From Nocardia jejuensis NBRC 103114 (GTDB lineage Bacteria > Actinomycetota > Actinomycetes > Mycobacteriales > Mycobacteriaceae): 64,000 nucleotides of DNA. The number at the start of each line of letters is the position of its first letter. The stretch's first letter is position 1. The DNA lies in contig NZ_BDBU01000006.1 in NCBI RefSeq assembly GCF_001613145.1, positions 186,001 to 250,000 of the forward strand. Direction: 5' to 3'. The translations under genes were made by a program, and so were the position numbers. Positions 8,669 to 17,258 of the stretch are shown here, one piece after another. A model generated the notes under the pieces. The model ran no database searches. It was given only the letters and a program-made list of their open reading frames with translations, and was not told the DNA's origin.

Positions 8669-10564
8669 TTACAGGGCGGCGCGGTCGCGCGCCTTCTTGC
8701 GGGAGAGCTCACGGCCACGCTCGGTGGCGCCGAGCACGACCTTGCGCACGCGCACGACCTCCGGGGTCACCTCGACGCACTCGTCGTCGGTGCAGAACTC
8801 CATGGCGCGCTCCAGATCCAGCTGCAGCGGCTTGGCCAGGGTCTCGAACACGTCCGCGGTCGCGCTGCGCATATTGGTCAGCTTCTTCTCGCGGGTGACG
8901 TTGATGTCGAGATCCTCCGAGCGCGGGTTGATGCCCACGACCATGCCCTCGTAGGTGTCCGCGCCCGGCTCCACGAAGAACTGGCCGCGGTCCGAGAGCT
9001 GGATCATGGCGAACGGGGTGACCGAACCGGCACGGTCCGACACCAGCGAACCGGTGTGGCGGGCGCGGATCTCGCCGGCCCACGGCGCGTAGCCGTCGAA
9101 GTTGGCGTTGGCGATGCCGGTGCCGCGGGTCTCGGTGAGGAAGTCGGTGCGGAAGCCGATCAGGCCACGCGAGGGAACGATGAACTCCATGCGCACCCAC
9201 CCGGCGGAGTGGTTGCTCATCTGGACCATCTTGCCCTTGCGGGCGGCAAGCAGCTGGGTGACAGCGCCCAGGTACTCGTCCGGGCAGTCGATGGTCAGCT
9301 CTTCGAACGGCTCGTGCATCTTGCCGTCGACCAGCTTGGTGACCACCTGCGGCTTGCCGACGGTCAGCTCGAAACCTTCGCGGCGCATCTGCTCGACCAG
9401 GATGGCCAGCGCGAGCTCACCACGACCCTGCACCTCCCAGGCATCCGGGCGGCCGATGTCCAGCACGCGCAGCGACACGTTGCCGATCAGTTCCTTGTCG
9501 AGGCGGTCCTTGACCATGCGAGCGGTCAGCTTGTGCCCGGACACGCGGCCGACCAGCGGCGAGGTGTTGGTGCCGATGGTCACCGAGATGGCGGGCTCGT
9601 CGACGGTGATGCGCGGCAGCGCGACCGGGTTCTCCGAATCGGCGAGGGTGTCGCCGATCATGATCTCCGGGATGCCTGCGATGGCACAGATGTCACCGGC
9701 GATGGCCTCTTCGCCCGGCTGACGCTCGACGCCGACGGTCTGCAGCAGCTCGGTGATCTTGACCTGCTTGACGCCGTCGGCGTTCATCCACGCCACGGTG
9801 CTGCCCTTGCGCAGGGTGCCGTTGTGGATGCGGACCAGCGCGAGGCGACCCAGGAACGGGGAGGCGTCGAGGTTGGTGACGTGGGCCTGCAGCGGCGCGG
9901 AGGCGTCGCCCTTGGGAGCCGGCACGTACTTCATCAGGACCTCGAACAGCTCGTCGAGGTTCTCGGCGTCGGGGTTGCTGCCGTTCTCGGGACGCTTGGT
10001 CGAGGCCTTGCCCGCGCGACCGGAGGCGTACAGGACCGGCAGGTCCAGCGCCAGCTCGGCGGCCTCGGAGGCCTCGTCGTCCAGATCCGAGGCCAGGTCC
10101 AGCAGCAGGTCGTGGCTCTCCTCGACGACCTCTTCGATGCGCGCGTCCGGGCGGTCGGTCTTGTTGACCACCAGGATGACCGGCAGCGAGGCCGCGAGGG
10201 CCTTGCGCAGCACGAAGCGGGTCTGGGGCAGCGGCCCCTCGGAGGCGTCGACCAGCAGCACCACACCGTCGACCATGGACAGGCCGCGCTCGACCTCTCC
10301 ACCGAAGTCGGCGTGGCCCGGGGTGTCGATCACATTGATGACGGTCATCGAACCATCGGCGTTTTTCCGGTGAACCGCGGTGTTCTTTGCGAGAATGGTG
10401 ATGCCCTTCTCGCGCTCCAGATCCCCGGAATCCATCACTCGGTCGACCATCTCGGCCCGTTCGGCGAAAGCGCCGGACTGACGCAGCATGGCGTCGACGA
10501 GTGTGGTCTTGCCGTGGTCGACGTGCGCCACGATAGCCACGTTGCGGAACTCGACAGACGACAC
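8669..10564 (-). CDS. typA: Ribosome-associated translational GTPase TypA/BipA
   Basis: A 631-residue elongation-factor-like GTPase. It carries the AHVDHGKT P-loop (residues 13-20), a [14 protein letters not shown] switch II segment, NKTD, domain II, and the BipA-specific C-terminal domain. It acts on the ribosome in stress and low-temperature translation. The start is set at a GTG (10564) because AGGAGG lies eight bases upstream; the extra 30 codons upstream carry no conserved sequence. The neighbouring lpqW-like gene reads in the same direction after 112 bp. Confidence 0.97.
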   Translation of the reverse strand: MSSVEFRNVAIVAHVDHGKTTLVDAMLRQSGAFAERAEMVDRVMDSGDLEREKGITILAKNTAVHRKNADGSMTVINVIDTPGHADFGGEVERGLSMVDGVVLLVDASEGPLPQTRFVLRKALAASLPVILVVNKTDRPDARIEEVVEESHDLLLDLASDLDDEASEAAELALDLPVLYASGRAGKASTKRPENGSNPDAENLDELFEVLMKYVPAPKGDASAPLQAHVTNLDASPFLGRLALVRIHNGTLRKGSTVAWMNADGVKQVKITELLQTVGVERQPGEEAIAGDICAIAGIPEIMIGDTLADSENPVALPRITVDEPAISVTIGTNTSPLVGRVSGHKLTARMVKDRLDKELIGNVSLRVLDIGRPDAWEVQGRGELALAILVEQMRREGFELTVGKPQVVTKLVDGKMHEPFEELTIDCPDEYLGAVTQLLAARKGKMVQMSNHSAGWVRMEFIVPSRGLIGFRTDFLTETRGTGIANANFDGYAPWAGEIRARHTGSLVSDRAGSVTPFAMIQLSDRGQFFVEPGADTYEGMVVGINPRSEDLDINVTREKKLTNMRSATADVFETLAKPLQLDLERAMEFCTDDECVEVTPEVVRVRKVVLGATERGRELSRKKARDRAAL

Positions 10565-10708
10565 GTTAGATTCCTCCTGGTGCAAGATTTGGGGCCGACC
10601 CGGCGGGTCATGCATGGGGCGGTGCCTTCTACAAGGGCCAACTCCACCGGGCATGCGGCGACCTACAGACTACCGGTCGCCTCATCTCACAGGTTTAACG
10701 CCTACGAG

Positions 10709-10727
10709 TTAGGTTAAGCTAACCAAC
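10709..10727 (+). promoter_or_regulatory. IdeR/DtxR-type iron box overlapping a probable promoter
   Basis: The 19 bases TTAGGTTAAGCTAACCAAC match 16 of 19 positions of the mycobacterial IdeR consensus TTAGGTTAGSCTAACCTAA. The site ends at the base before the ATG at 10728. It contains a TAAGCT hexamer (10715-10720) placed seven bases before that A, which fits a -10 element for a leaderless transcript. IdeR with iron would then block transcription of the Cys-rich protein. typA starts 145 bp away on the other strand and could also be affected. Confidence 0.75.
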
Positions 10728-10904
10728 ATGGGCAAGGTGAAGGCGAAGGACGTTTCCAGTCTGAAGCCCAAGAAAAAGTGCTGCCGCAAGAAGACGCGGT
10801 GCTTCAAATGCCCCGTGGTCATCTGCCGGATGAAGAAGCTCGAAGCCGCGGGATGCAGCGGCAAGGAGCTGAAGAAGGGCCTCAAAGCCGCACGCGCGGC
10901 CTGA
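10728..10904 (+). CDS. 58-residue Cys-rich, highly basic small protein, probably iron regulated
   Basis: Starts MGKVKAKDVSSLKPKKKCC and ends LKKGLKAARAA. It has six Cys, at about residues 18, 19, 25, 28, 33 and 43, the first five in the pattern CC-x5-C-x2-C-x4-C with a central CFKCPVVIC segment. About one third of the residues are Lys or Arg. There is no signal peptide, so it should be cytosolic, with thiols able to bind metal or a cluster and a charge suited to nucleic acid. Similar small Cys-rich proteins occur in actinomycetes without a known role (recollection, unchecked). No Shine-Dalgarno sequence is visible; the IdeR-like box abuts the ATG. Confidence 0.8.
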   Translation: MGKVKAKDVSSLKPKKKCCRKKTRCFKCPVVICRMKKLEAAGCSGKELKKGLKAARAA

Positions 10905-10924
10905 ATCCGGAGTACACCGGGATC

Positions 10925-11218
10925 ATGCGCCCCGAACCGCTCTCCGAAGATGATCTTGCCAAGGCCCTCGCGGAACTGCCGGGCTGGACCCGCGCGGGCG
11001 ACGCCATCACCCGCACCGCCGAGGCCCAATCCTTCCTCGCCGGAATCGAACTGGTGCGCCGGGTGGCCGTCGCGGCCGAGGCCGCCAACCATCACCCGGA
11101 TATCGACATTCGTTGGCGCAGAGTCACTTTCACCCTCTCCACCCACGACGCCGGCGGCCTCACGGCGCTGGACGTGGCGCTGGCCCACGAGATCGACCGG
11201 CTGGAGTCGCAGAGCTGA
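10925..11218 (+). CDS. Pterin-4a-carbinolamine dehydratase
   Basis: A 97-residue protein with the family signature: PGWTRAGDAITRT near the start, then AAEAANHHPDIDIRW (the conserved His-His-Pro pair) and a C-terminal helix (ALDVALAHEIDRLE). It dehydrates 4a-hydroxytetrahydropterin, recycling the cofactor of aromatic hydroxylases; bacterial members are often of unclear use. It begins 20 bp after the Cys-rich gene on the same strand, so it may share that transcript. It converges on the pimE-like gene with seven bases between them, as in mycobacteria. Confidence 0.9.
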   Translation: MRPEPLSEDDLAKALAELPGWTRAGDAITRTAEAQSFLAGIELVRRVAVAAEAANHHPDIDIRWRRVTFTLSTHDAGGLTALDVALAHEIDRLESQS

Positions 11219-11225
11219 GCGGCGC

Positions 11226-12500
11226 CTATCCGGCACGAGCGGAGCCCTGCGTGGGTACGCGGGCTGCCGCGTCCACGCCTGATCGCTCACGCCGCCCCGC
11301 CCGGATCACCCACACATAGAAGATCAGCACGCCGATCACGTTCACCGCGCCCAGCAGCGACAGAATGCCCGGTCGCGAGATGGTCCAGATGGTCGGCTGG
11401 AAGAACGCCAGCACCCACGGCAGCCCGATCACCATGTCGACCATCCAGAAGGCGGCCACCGCACGCGCGCCCGCGACCTCGCGCAGCGGGCCGTACAGCA
11501 GCCACAGCACGGTGGGGATCAGCCAGATCCAGTGGTGTGACCAGGAGATCGGCGAGGCCATCAGGCCGAAGAACTGCACCACGATCAGCGTGCCCAGCAG
11601 ATCGTCGGAGCGCAGCGCGCGCCAGGCCAGCACCGCCAGCACGGCGGTGACGAGGATCGCACCGATGAGCAGCGGACCCGACTGCACGTCGTGCCCGGCG
11701 AAACGGCTCAGCGCGCCGCGGAGCGACTGATTCGACACCGATCCGACCGGACCGATCCGGGTGGCGTCGCCCAGCAACTCGCCGAAGTACTTCTCGGTCT
11801 CCTCGGGCAGCGTCAGATAACTCAGCAGGACCGTGCCCGCGAAGACCGCGCCCGACCAGAGCGCGGTCCACCACCGCCGGCGCGCCACGAAATACAGACC
11901 GGTCACCGCCGGGGTCAGCTTCACCCCGGCCAGCACACCGACCAGCGTTCCGGAGATCCACCACCGCGTGCTGCGCACCGCGAGCATGGCCCCGAGCACC
12001 AGGAACACATTGACCTGGCCGTAGTCGAGGGTGGTGCGCATCGGCTCGAGCCAGATGCCCACCGCGGTCCAGGCCACGATCGCGACACGCCATTTCGGTT
12101 CGCGCAGGGCGGCTTTCCCGAGCAGCAGTTCGAAACTCAGCCACACCACGCCGTACAGCGCCGCCATGGTCAGCAGCAGCCAGCCGAAGGCCACCACGTC
12201 GAACGGCAGCCAGTGCAGCGGATAGAAAACGATCGCCGCGAATGGCGGATAGGTGAAAGGCAGCGGAAAATCCGGTGTCTTCGAGGAGTCGGTGAAGTCG
12301 TAGAGGTGTCCGCCGCCCAGCTGAGCGGAACCGTCCACATATACGTGCAGGTCGACCAGATTCATGCCGTTGGGCACGAGCACGACCCACAGAATTCGGG
12401 CCAGCACCGCCAGTGCGAGAGCGATCAGAGCGAGCCGTAGTTGCGCGACAGGCTCGGTGAGCCGGGCCTTCGCGGTGACTGCCGAACGGGAGGGTCGATT
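11226..12500 (-). CDS. pimE: PimE-like polyprenol-phosphate-mannose-dependent alpha-1,2-mannosyltransferase (GT87)
   Basis: A polytopic membrane protein of about 424 residues with ten or more hydrophobic segments. An early extracytoplasmic NLVDLHVYVDG loop holds the acidic residue expected for GT-C catalysis. A later NQSLRGALSRF motif is typical of DUF2029/GT87 enzymes. PimE adds an alpha-1,2-linked mannose from polyprenyl-phosphate mannose during higher phosphatidylinositol mannoside synthesis on the outer face of the membrane. A GTG at 12500 is taken as the start; an upstream TTG at 12548 would add 16 residues. Position beside the pterin dehydratase and a divergent Ala/Pro-rich gene supports PimE over other GT87 members. 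Confidence 0.85.
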   Translation of the reverse strand, partial: NRPSRSAVTAKARLTEPVAQLRLALIALALAVLARILWVVLVPNGMNLVDLHVYVDGSAQLGGGHLYDFTDSSKTPDFPLPFTYPPFAAIVFYPLHWLPFDVVAFGWLLLTMAALYGVVWLSFELLLGKAALREPKWRVAIVAWTAVGIWLEPMRTTLDYGQVNVFLVLGAMLAVRSTRWWISGTLVGVLAGVKLTPAVTGLYFVARRRWWTALWSGAVFAGTVLLSYLTLPEETEKYFGELLGDATRIGPVGSVSNQSLRGALSRFAGHDVQSGPLLIGAILVTAVLAVLAWRALRSDDLLGTLIVVQFFGLMASPISWSHHWIWLIPTVLWLLYGPLREVAGARAVAAFWMVDMVIGLPWVLAFFQPTIWTISRPGILSLLGAVNVIGVLIFYVWVIRAGRRERSGVDAAARVPTQGSARAG

Positions 12501-12779
12501 CACAACGCTGTCTTTCGGCTCGGGCGGCAGGCGTTCAGATCGCGACAAGAGTAGTCACACGAAGGAAATTGCCGGGAAACAGTGGGCACTGGCTGTACCA
12601 TTCGCATCACTGACCCCATCAGTAACATAGTTTCCGGTCGCACGTTCGAGAGCGTGAGTCGGACGACGACAGCAAGATCACACGGTGGCTGTACAACACG
12701 GCAGCCAGGTCCCTAGAGTGGCGCGGAGCGATGTCTCCATCGCTGCTCAGATGTACCCGAGGTAAGGACGGCTACCCCA

Positions 12780-13562
12780 GTGCTTCGCACCCGATCGCGG
12801 TTCGCAATGTCCGCGCTGACCCTGGCGGCCAGCGCCGTTGTCATCGTGCCGGCCACCGCGTTTGCCGCACCGGCTCCGGCCACGCAGGCCTCCTCGACCA
12901 TCCCCGTGATTCCGGAGGGCGTGCCCGTCGAGGCGCTCGCCTCGCTGGTTCCGGCGATCATCGGCGCGGCCGCGGGCCCCGCCGACATCGCGGCCGCCGG
13001 CCCGCAGGCGGCGATCCTGGATCAGGCCAAGCAGATTCTCTCGACGCTGAATCTGCCGCAGTCGATCAAGGACACGCTCAACAAGATCATCACCTTCCTG
13101 GACGGCAGCGGCGGTGGTGGTCCGGACATCCCGAAGGATGGCCCGGTCATCTCCCAGTTCCTGTGGCCGACCCTGGGCAAGGGCTGCATCGGCTCCGGCG
13201 GCGACTCGGTGGGCACCGCGCTCGCCGTGGCCGGACCGGCCACGCTGCCCCCGCCCGGACCGGCCGTCGGCCAGACCGGTTTCGTGTTCACCGCGCTGGG
13301 CACCAAGCGGCCCACCGAGATTCAGAACCCGCCCATCACGGTGCAGTGGCTGAACCTCGACACCCGTCAGAGCGGCGTCGCGACGCTGACCGACGAGGCC
13401 AAGATCAACCCGGACGGCCCGGCCACCCTCTCGGCCATCGTGAACACCGGCTCCGGCCGCATCGCCGCCGTCGTCTCCGGGTCGCTCACGACTCAGGCCG
13501 ACGAAGCGTCGCAGCCGATCACCTGCTCGTTCCTCCCGACCGCCGGTTTCTTCACGGCCTGA
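12780..13562 (+). CDS. Exported Ala/Pro-rich protein, Rv1157c/Rv1158c-like
   Basis: A 260-residue protein with a clear signal peptide (MLRTRSRFAMSALTLAASA, cleavage after AFA near residue 29). An Ala/Pro-rich helical stretch and a Gly-rich linker (about 110-120) follow. The C-terminal domain has two Cys (the GKGCIGSGG and ITCSFLP segments) that could form a disulfide. GTG start with AAGGA upstream. It is divergent from the pimE-like gene, as Rv1158c is from pimE in M. tuberculosis. Function unknown; an envelope role is inferred from export and neighbours. Confidence 0.8.
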   Translation: MLRTRSRFAMSALTLAASAVVIVPATAFAAPAPATQASSTIPVIPEGVPVEALASLVPAIIGAAAGPADIAAAGPQAAILDQAKQILSTLNLPQSIKDTLNKIITFLDGSGGGGPDIPKDGPVISQFLWPTLGKGCIGSGGDSVGTALAVAGPATLPPPGPAVGQTGFVFTALGTKRPTEIQNPPITVQWLNLDTRQSGVATLTDEAKINPDGPATLSAIVNTGSGRIAAVVSGSLTTQADEASQPITCSFLPTAGFFTA

Positions 13563-13586
13563 TCGGAATTCGCCGGTAGCCAGCAC

Positions 13587-13635
13587 TTCGCCCCCGTTCC
13601 CTCCCCGCGACAAGCGGAGAGGGAACGGGGGCGAA
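13587..13635. terminator. Long GC-rich hairpin, terminator of the Ala/Pro-rich protein gene
   Basis: Arms 13587-13608 and 13614-13635 pair at 21 of 22 positions around a five-base loop (GACAA), 24 bp after the stop codon at 13562. There is no clear T run, as is common for actinomycete terminators. Confidence 0.85.
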
Positions 13636-13674
13636 ACTGCGTCCTGGGCGGGATTCTGTGATAGACCGCTATCT

Positions 13675-14037
13675 ATGGCCACTGTCAAAAACGCAGGGCG
13701 GGGACTGCATTCGCGGCGATCGATTCTCTCGATCCGTTCCGAAGGGTCGATTCTGTCGATCGGGTCGGCCTATTCGATTCTTTCGATAGGCAGTGTCGGA
13801 TCGGTGCTGTCGATCGGCTCCGCCGGATCCTTCGCCTCGATCATTTCCTCAGCCTCGTTCGCCAGCCTCGGCTCGGCCTTCTCGGGCATGTCCCGCTGGT
13901 CGATCTTCTCCTGGTCCGGCGACCGTCAAGCCTTCAGCGAGGGCCGCGACGAACACACCGACCACCACCACACCCTCCGCGTGGTGCCGGACGAACCGGA
14001 CCTGGTCGAAGACCCCACCCGCCACTGCCAGACATAG
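13675..14037 (+). CDS. Low-complexity Ile/Gly/Ser repeat protein with His-rich tail
   Basis: A 120-residue protein. From about residue 16 to 75 it is built of six-residue units of the type S-I-L-S-I-G and S-x-x-S-V/I-x (SILSIRSEG, SILSIGSAY, SILSIGSVG, SVLSIGSAG, then SFASIISSA and SFASLGSAF). The regular spacing of Ile/Leu and Ser suggests a short beta-solenoid or stacked-strand fold. A Trp/Ser segment (MSRWSIFSWSG) and a charged tail with four His in a row follow. No signal peptide is evident. Family and function unknown. Confidence 0.7.
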   Translation: MATVKNAGRGLHSRRSILSIRSEGSILSIGSAYSILSIGSVGSVLSIGSAGSFASIISSASFASLGSAFSGMSRWSIFSWSGDRQAFSEGRDEHTDHHHTLRVVPDEPDLVEDPTRHCQT

Positions 14038-14064
14038 CCTTCACTCCGGTTCGAGAGCCGGGCT

Positions 14065-14790
14065 TCACCACCACTGGCCGTATTGCGGGCTCAGGACCGA
14101 GTTCACGTCGACACCGATTCCGCTCACCGCGCGCTTGTCGATCTCGAACTGGTGCAGGTGCGCGTCGGGGTGCACGTATCCACGCGGCGAGCCCCAATTG
14201 TGCTGCCAGTAGTACGAACCCAGTCCCGCGTCCAGGAGCGAGTCGATGGTCGGCGAGTTCGCGTACACGCCGGTGCGCTCGCGCCCGATGACCGCTTCCC
14301 ACCCCTGCAGGTAGGGCGCGATCATGCTGTCGAAGTCCTCGTCGCTCGGATTGTCGTCGATGGAGGCGTAGATGGGCGCGGTGTCGGGGCCGCCCGCCGC
14401 CGTGTGCAGCACCAGCCCGCGCGCCGCGTGTTCGAGTCCGGCCGCGTATCCGCCGCGCCAGTCCGCGGACGGGCCTTTGCCGAACTGATAGCACGAGACG
14501 ACGCTCAGCCCGGCCGCGGACAGCGCGTCGACTTCCCTTGCGAGCAGCGGCTTTCCGGCCATCCACTCCGCGCCGGGCCGTCGATCCGAGACGTAGCGGA
14601 TGACGCCGATATGCCCCTCGGCCCTGATGTCGTGTGCGGCGGGGACACCGCCCGCGTAGTCCAGCAGCGTGCCCAGCTCCTGCCGGGCGTTCGCGGATCC
14701 CGCGGGCAGGGCCAGCCCGGCCGCGATTCCGGCGGCGAGGGCTGCGGCGCCGGACAGGAAAGACCGCCGGCTGGAATGGTCGGAACGCAT
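14065..14790 (-). CDS. Tat-exported DUF1906 (Rv2525c-like) glycoside-hydrolase-like protein
   Basis: A 241-residue protein starting with a twin-arginine signal (MRSDHSSRRSFLSGAAALAAG), cleaved near the SANA segment. The rest is a TIM-barrel-like DUF1906 domain: a GTLLDYAGGVP start, GVIRYVSDRR, then PIYASIDDN and a GVYANS segment with a terminal HQF motif. The family resembles GH25-like hydrolases; Rv2525c is a Tat substrate linked to cell-wall metabolism in M. tuberculosis. AAGGAG seven bases before the ATG at 14790 fixes the start, so a longer frame upstream is not used. Confidence 0.88.
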   Translation of the reverse strand: MRSDHSSRRSFLSGAAALAAGIAAGLALPAGSANARQELGTLLDYAGGVPAAHDIRAEGHIGVIRYVSDRRPGAEWMAGKPLLAREVDALSAAGLSVVSCYQFGKGPSADWRGGYAAGLEHAARGLVLHTAAGGPDTAPIYASIDDNPSDEDFDSMIAPYLQGWEAVIGRERTGVYANSPTIDSLLDAGLGSYYWQHNWGSPRGYVHPDAHLHQFEIDKRAVSGIGVDVNSVLSPQYGQWW

Positions 14791-15053
14791 CGCGGACTCC
14801 TTCGCACACACTCGCTGGTCGAACGTGCCGGTCATATGGATGAGCGGCGTGAAACCACGTGCGGCGTGCCCGGCGCACCTTCCCCGATGAGCAAGATCAG
14901 CCGAAGTGCTTGAGCAAGATCATCTGTGCGCCGGGAGCCCAGAACGCCCTCATTCCACCATATTCACATGGGAATCGCCATGCACACGCGCCGCACACGC
15001 AACACGAGTAACAAACACCGTTCCCGGCAGTGCGTGCGAAAAGACAGCGAGGA

Positions 15054-16313
15054 CTAGGCCGACCGCTGCTTCGAGGACAGCGTGCCGTCGAGCCGGGCGC
15101 CGACATCGATGGTGCGGCGCGAGGCGTCGGACACCTCGTTCCGGACGACCTGGGCGACCTGAACGGCTATCTGTTTGCGCATACCCGCGATCTTGCCGAG
15201 GGTCGCGGCCCGCCAGCCTTCGGCGGTCATCTCGAGGTCGATGTCCTCGGCCCTGGGCGGCGCCGCGTCGATGACGATGAGCAGCGGCTCGGCCGCGCGC
15301 GCGGTCAGGGCCACGGGCACCTGCACTTCGGCGCGATAGCGGTTGGACTTCAGCACGTCGACGGTGATGTCGAGGCTGACCGGAATGGTGAGGTCGAAGG
15401 TGATCAGCGCCGGATCGTGCCCGGCCTCGTGTGCCGCGGCCGCGGCGGCCTCCCGTGCGGCCTGCGCCGCCAATGCCTCTGCGGTGGGGGGCAATTCGGC
15501 GATACGCGGCTCGGGACGGGGTACGTCGCCGCTCGCGGCGGAGGCGGCGACGCGGGGTAGTCGCACGACGCCCCGCACCGAGACCTGTGCCTTGTTGCCG
15601 GGTCCGGTGCGCAGTGGCCCGACCTCGATCGGCTTGCCCGCCATGGATTCCACGACTTCGCGCACCCGGTCGGCGGTGACGATGCGTTCGAAGAATCGGT
15701 GCCCGAATTCGTCGTAGCTGATCCACTGGTGCGTGGGCCGCCCGCGGTACGCGGAGTCGGTGCCGTCGAGAATGGCCTCCACGTCGAAGGTGCGCCCGCG
15801 CTGCGAATCAGGGTCCGAGAGAATGGCATTGATCCGATTGGCGACCTCGCGCTGCACCATCTTGGCGATCGGATCGAGCAGCAGTTCCCACGCCGAGCCG
15901 ATGGCCTGGGCGCGCATGACGAAGCTGACGTCGCGCCCGGTGACGGGCGGAATATCGATGACGACGAGCAGCGGGTCCGCGGTGCGCGCGTGCAGGGTGA
16001 GGTCGATTTCCACGACCGCTTCCAGGCGTAGCCGCTGGCCGCCGAGGGTGACGTCGACCCGGAGTTTCACCGGCAGCAGCACGTCGAAGTGCACATGCGG
16101 TTCGCGGCGAACGATGGTGGGCTTGCCGATGCTGCCCTTGGCGACGAATCGCGCGAGCCCGGCGGGCCCGATTCCGAAGGGTCCGATGGTCATCCCGCGA
16201 CCGGCCACACTCGAGACCGCGGATTCGATCCGGGATTCCGTCACCGCCGCCGCCACGAATCGTTCACCGAATTCGGCGTAATCGATCCAGGTCGGTTCGT
16301 CGGACAACGTCAT
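15054..16313 (-). CDS. Two-fold repeated protein of unknown function
   Basis: A 419-residue protein of two homologous halves. Each begins with W-I-x-Y-x-E-F-G-x-R-F-F/V and a short helical stretch, then a V-G-P-x-x-x-G-P segment. Beta-rich sequence follows (FDVLLPVKLRVDVTLGG in the first half, FDLTIPVSLDITVDVLKS in the second), closed by LLVVIDIPP or LLIVIDAAPP and a helix. An Ala-rich linker lies between about residues 255 and 285. There is no signal peptide or membrane segment. The alternating strands could suit a lipid- or ligand-binding fold, but no known family is recognised. The ATG at 16313 is chosen over an upstream one within the preceding hairpin region. Confidence 0.75.
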   Translation of the reverse strand: MTLSDEPTWIDYAEFGERFVAAAVTESRIESAVSSVAGRGMTIGPFGIGPAGLARFVAKGSIGKPTIVRREPHVHFDVLLPVKLRVDVTLGGQRLRLEAVVEIDLTLHARTADPLLVVIDIPPVTGRDVSFVMRAQAIGSAWELLLDPIAKMVQREVANRINAILSDPDSQRGRTFDVEAILDGTDSAYRGRPTHQWISYDEFGHRFFERIVTADRVREVVESMAGKPIEVGPLRTGPGNKAQVSVRGVVRLPRVAASAASGDVPRPEPRIAELPPTAEALAAQAAREAAAAAAHEAGHDPALITFDLTIPVSLDITVDVLKSNRYRAEVQVPVALTARAAEPLLIVIDAAPPRAEDIDLEMTAEGWRAATLGKIAGMRKQIAVQVAQVVRNEVSDASRRTIDVGARLDGTLSSKQRSA

Positions 16314-16342
16314 CGAAAAATTACCTTCGGTAGGGCGGGGAC

Positions 16343-16377
16343 CCCTGTCCTGCCGATGAGGGGGCAGCAGGACAGGG
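16343..16377 (-). terminator. Hairpin downstream of the CHAP gene
   Basis: An 11-bp perfect stem (CCCTGTCCTGC, 16343-16353, with 16367-16377) and a 13-base loop, lying between the CHAP-domain gene and the two-fold repeat gene, both read leftward. It probably ends the CHAP transcript. Confidence 0.6.
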
Positions 16378-16483
16378 ATCGATCGGCGATGCTGCCGGGC
16401 ACCGCCGGGAACCATCGTAGGCGGAACTGCCGCTCACGCCCACCTTCCGACTGGTGTGTTTCCAGAATGTGGAACCCACCTGT

Positions 16484-17116
16484 TCACAATCGACCGATTC
16501 CGACGACGCCCGAATAGTCCGCCGGCCGGTACTTATGGATGCTGACCTTGCCGAATTCGTTCCCACCCACGGTGGTGACGAGACCGTCCGCGGAAGCGAT
16601 AACGATATTCGTGTGCTGATTGAAGACGCTACCCTCGGCGTACAACATCACATCGCCGACCCTGGGCCGATATTCGGCGTTCGGCGCCACGAAACGATCT
16701 TGTCCCCGGTAGTACTCCTCGAGCGTGTAGACGCCGGGAATCCGCCACGATCCGGAATTCGGATTGGCGAGCGGACGACCCGCCTCCCGCATCACCCAGC
16801 TCACGAAGTCCGCGCACCACTGTTCCGCGATACCTTCGGAGTATTTCGTCCCAGGATTCTGTGCCGAGAATTCTCGCTGCAGCACATCCAGAATGCGGTT
16901 CTGGGTTTCGTCCAGCCCCGTCCTGTCGACGGCGGGAAAGGTCCGCATGCGGTCCCCCGCCACCGCGGCCAGCGGGGAATGCTCCTTCCACCAGTACACG
17001 CCGGTGCCGCCCAGAATCGCCAGCGTGGCCAGGACCGCGATGATCGAGAGCCAGCGGCCCCCGCGCCGACGCCGACGCGGTGTCGAGGTGTCCGATGGGT
17101 TCTCCAGTGTCGTCAT
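16484..17116 (-). CDS. Membrane-anchored CHAP-domain amidase/peptidase
   Basis: A 210-residue protein. An Arg-rich cytoplasmic start (RRRRRGGRW) and one membrane segment (about 22-45) place the rest outside. The CHAP domain starts near residue 95 with the nucleophile Cys in EQWCADFVSWVMREAG. The His lies in NQHTNIVIASADG, and a TVGGN turn follows, so the catalytic Cys and His are both present. CHAP enzymes cut peptidoglycan cross-links or stem peptides; a wall-remodelling role is inferred. Confidence 0.88.
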   Translation of the reverse strand: MTTLENPSDTSTPRRRRRGGRWLSIIAVLATLAILGGTGVYWWKEHSPLAAVAGDRMRTFPAVDRTGLDETQNRILDVLQREFSAQNPGTKYSEGIAEQWCADFVSWVMREAGRPLANPNSGSWRIPGVYTLEEYYRGQDRFVAPNAEYRPRVGDVMLYAEGSVFNQHTNIVIASADGLVTTVGGNEFGKVSIHKYRPADYSGVVGIGRL

Positions 17117-17258
17117 AGCCCCTCCCCCACGCCCGGCCGGGGATCGGCCGCGCGAATCTCGCTCCTGAAGAATTATCGGAGAACCGAGCCGGCGGCATCA
17201 ACAGCGGCCACACCCATACAGCATCTCCACACAACCTCCACACGCCCCGAGCGTGCCG

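Noticed and set aside
8186-10717. Long plus-strand frame opposite typA
   Set aside because: No domain; typA on the minus strand is certain.
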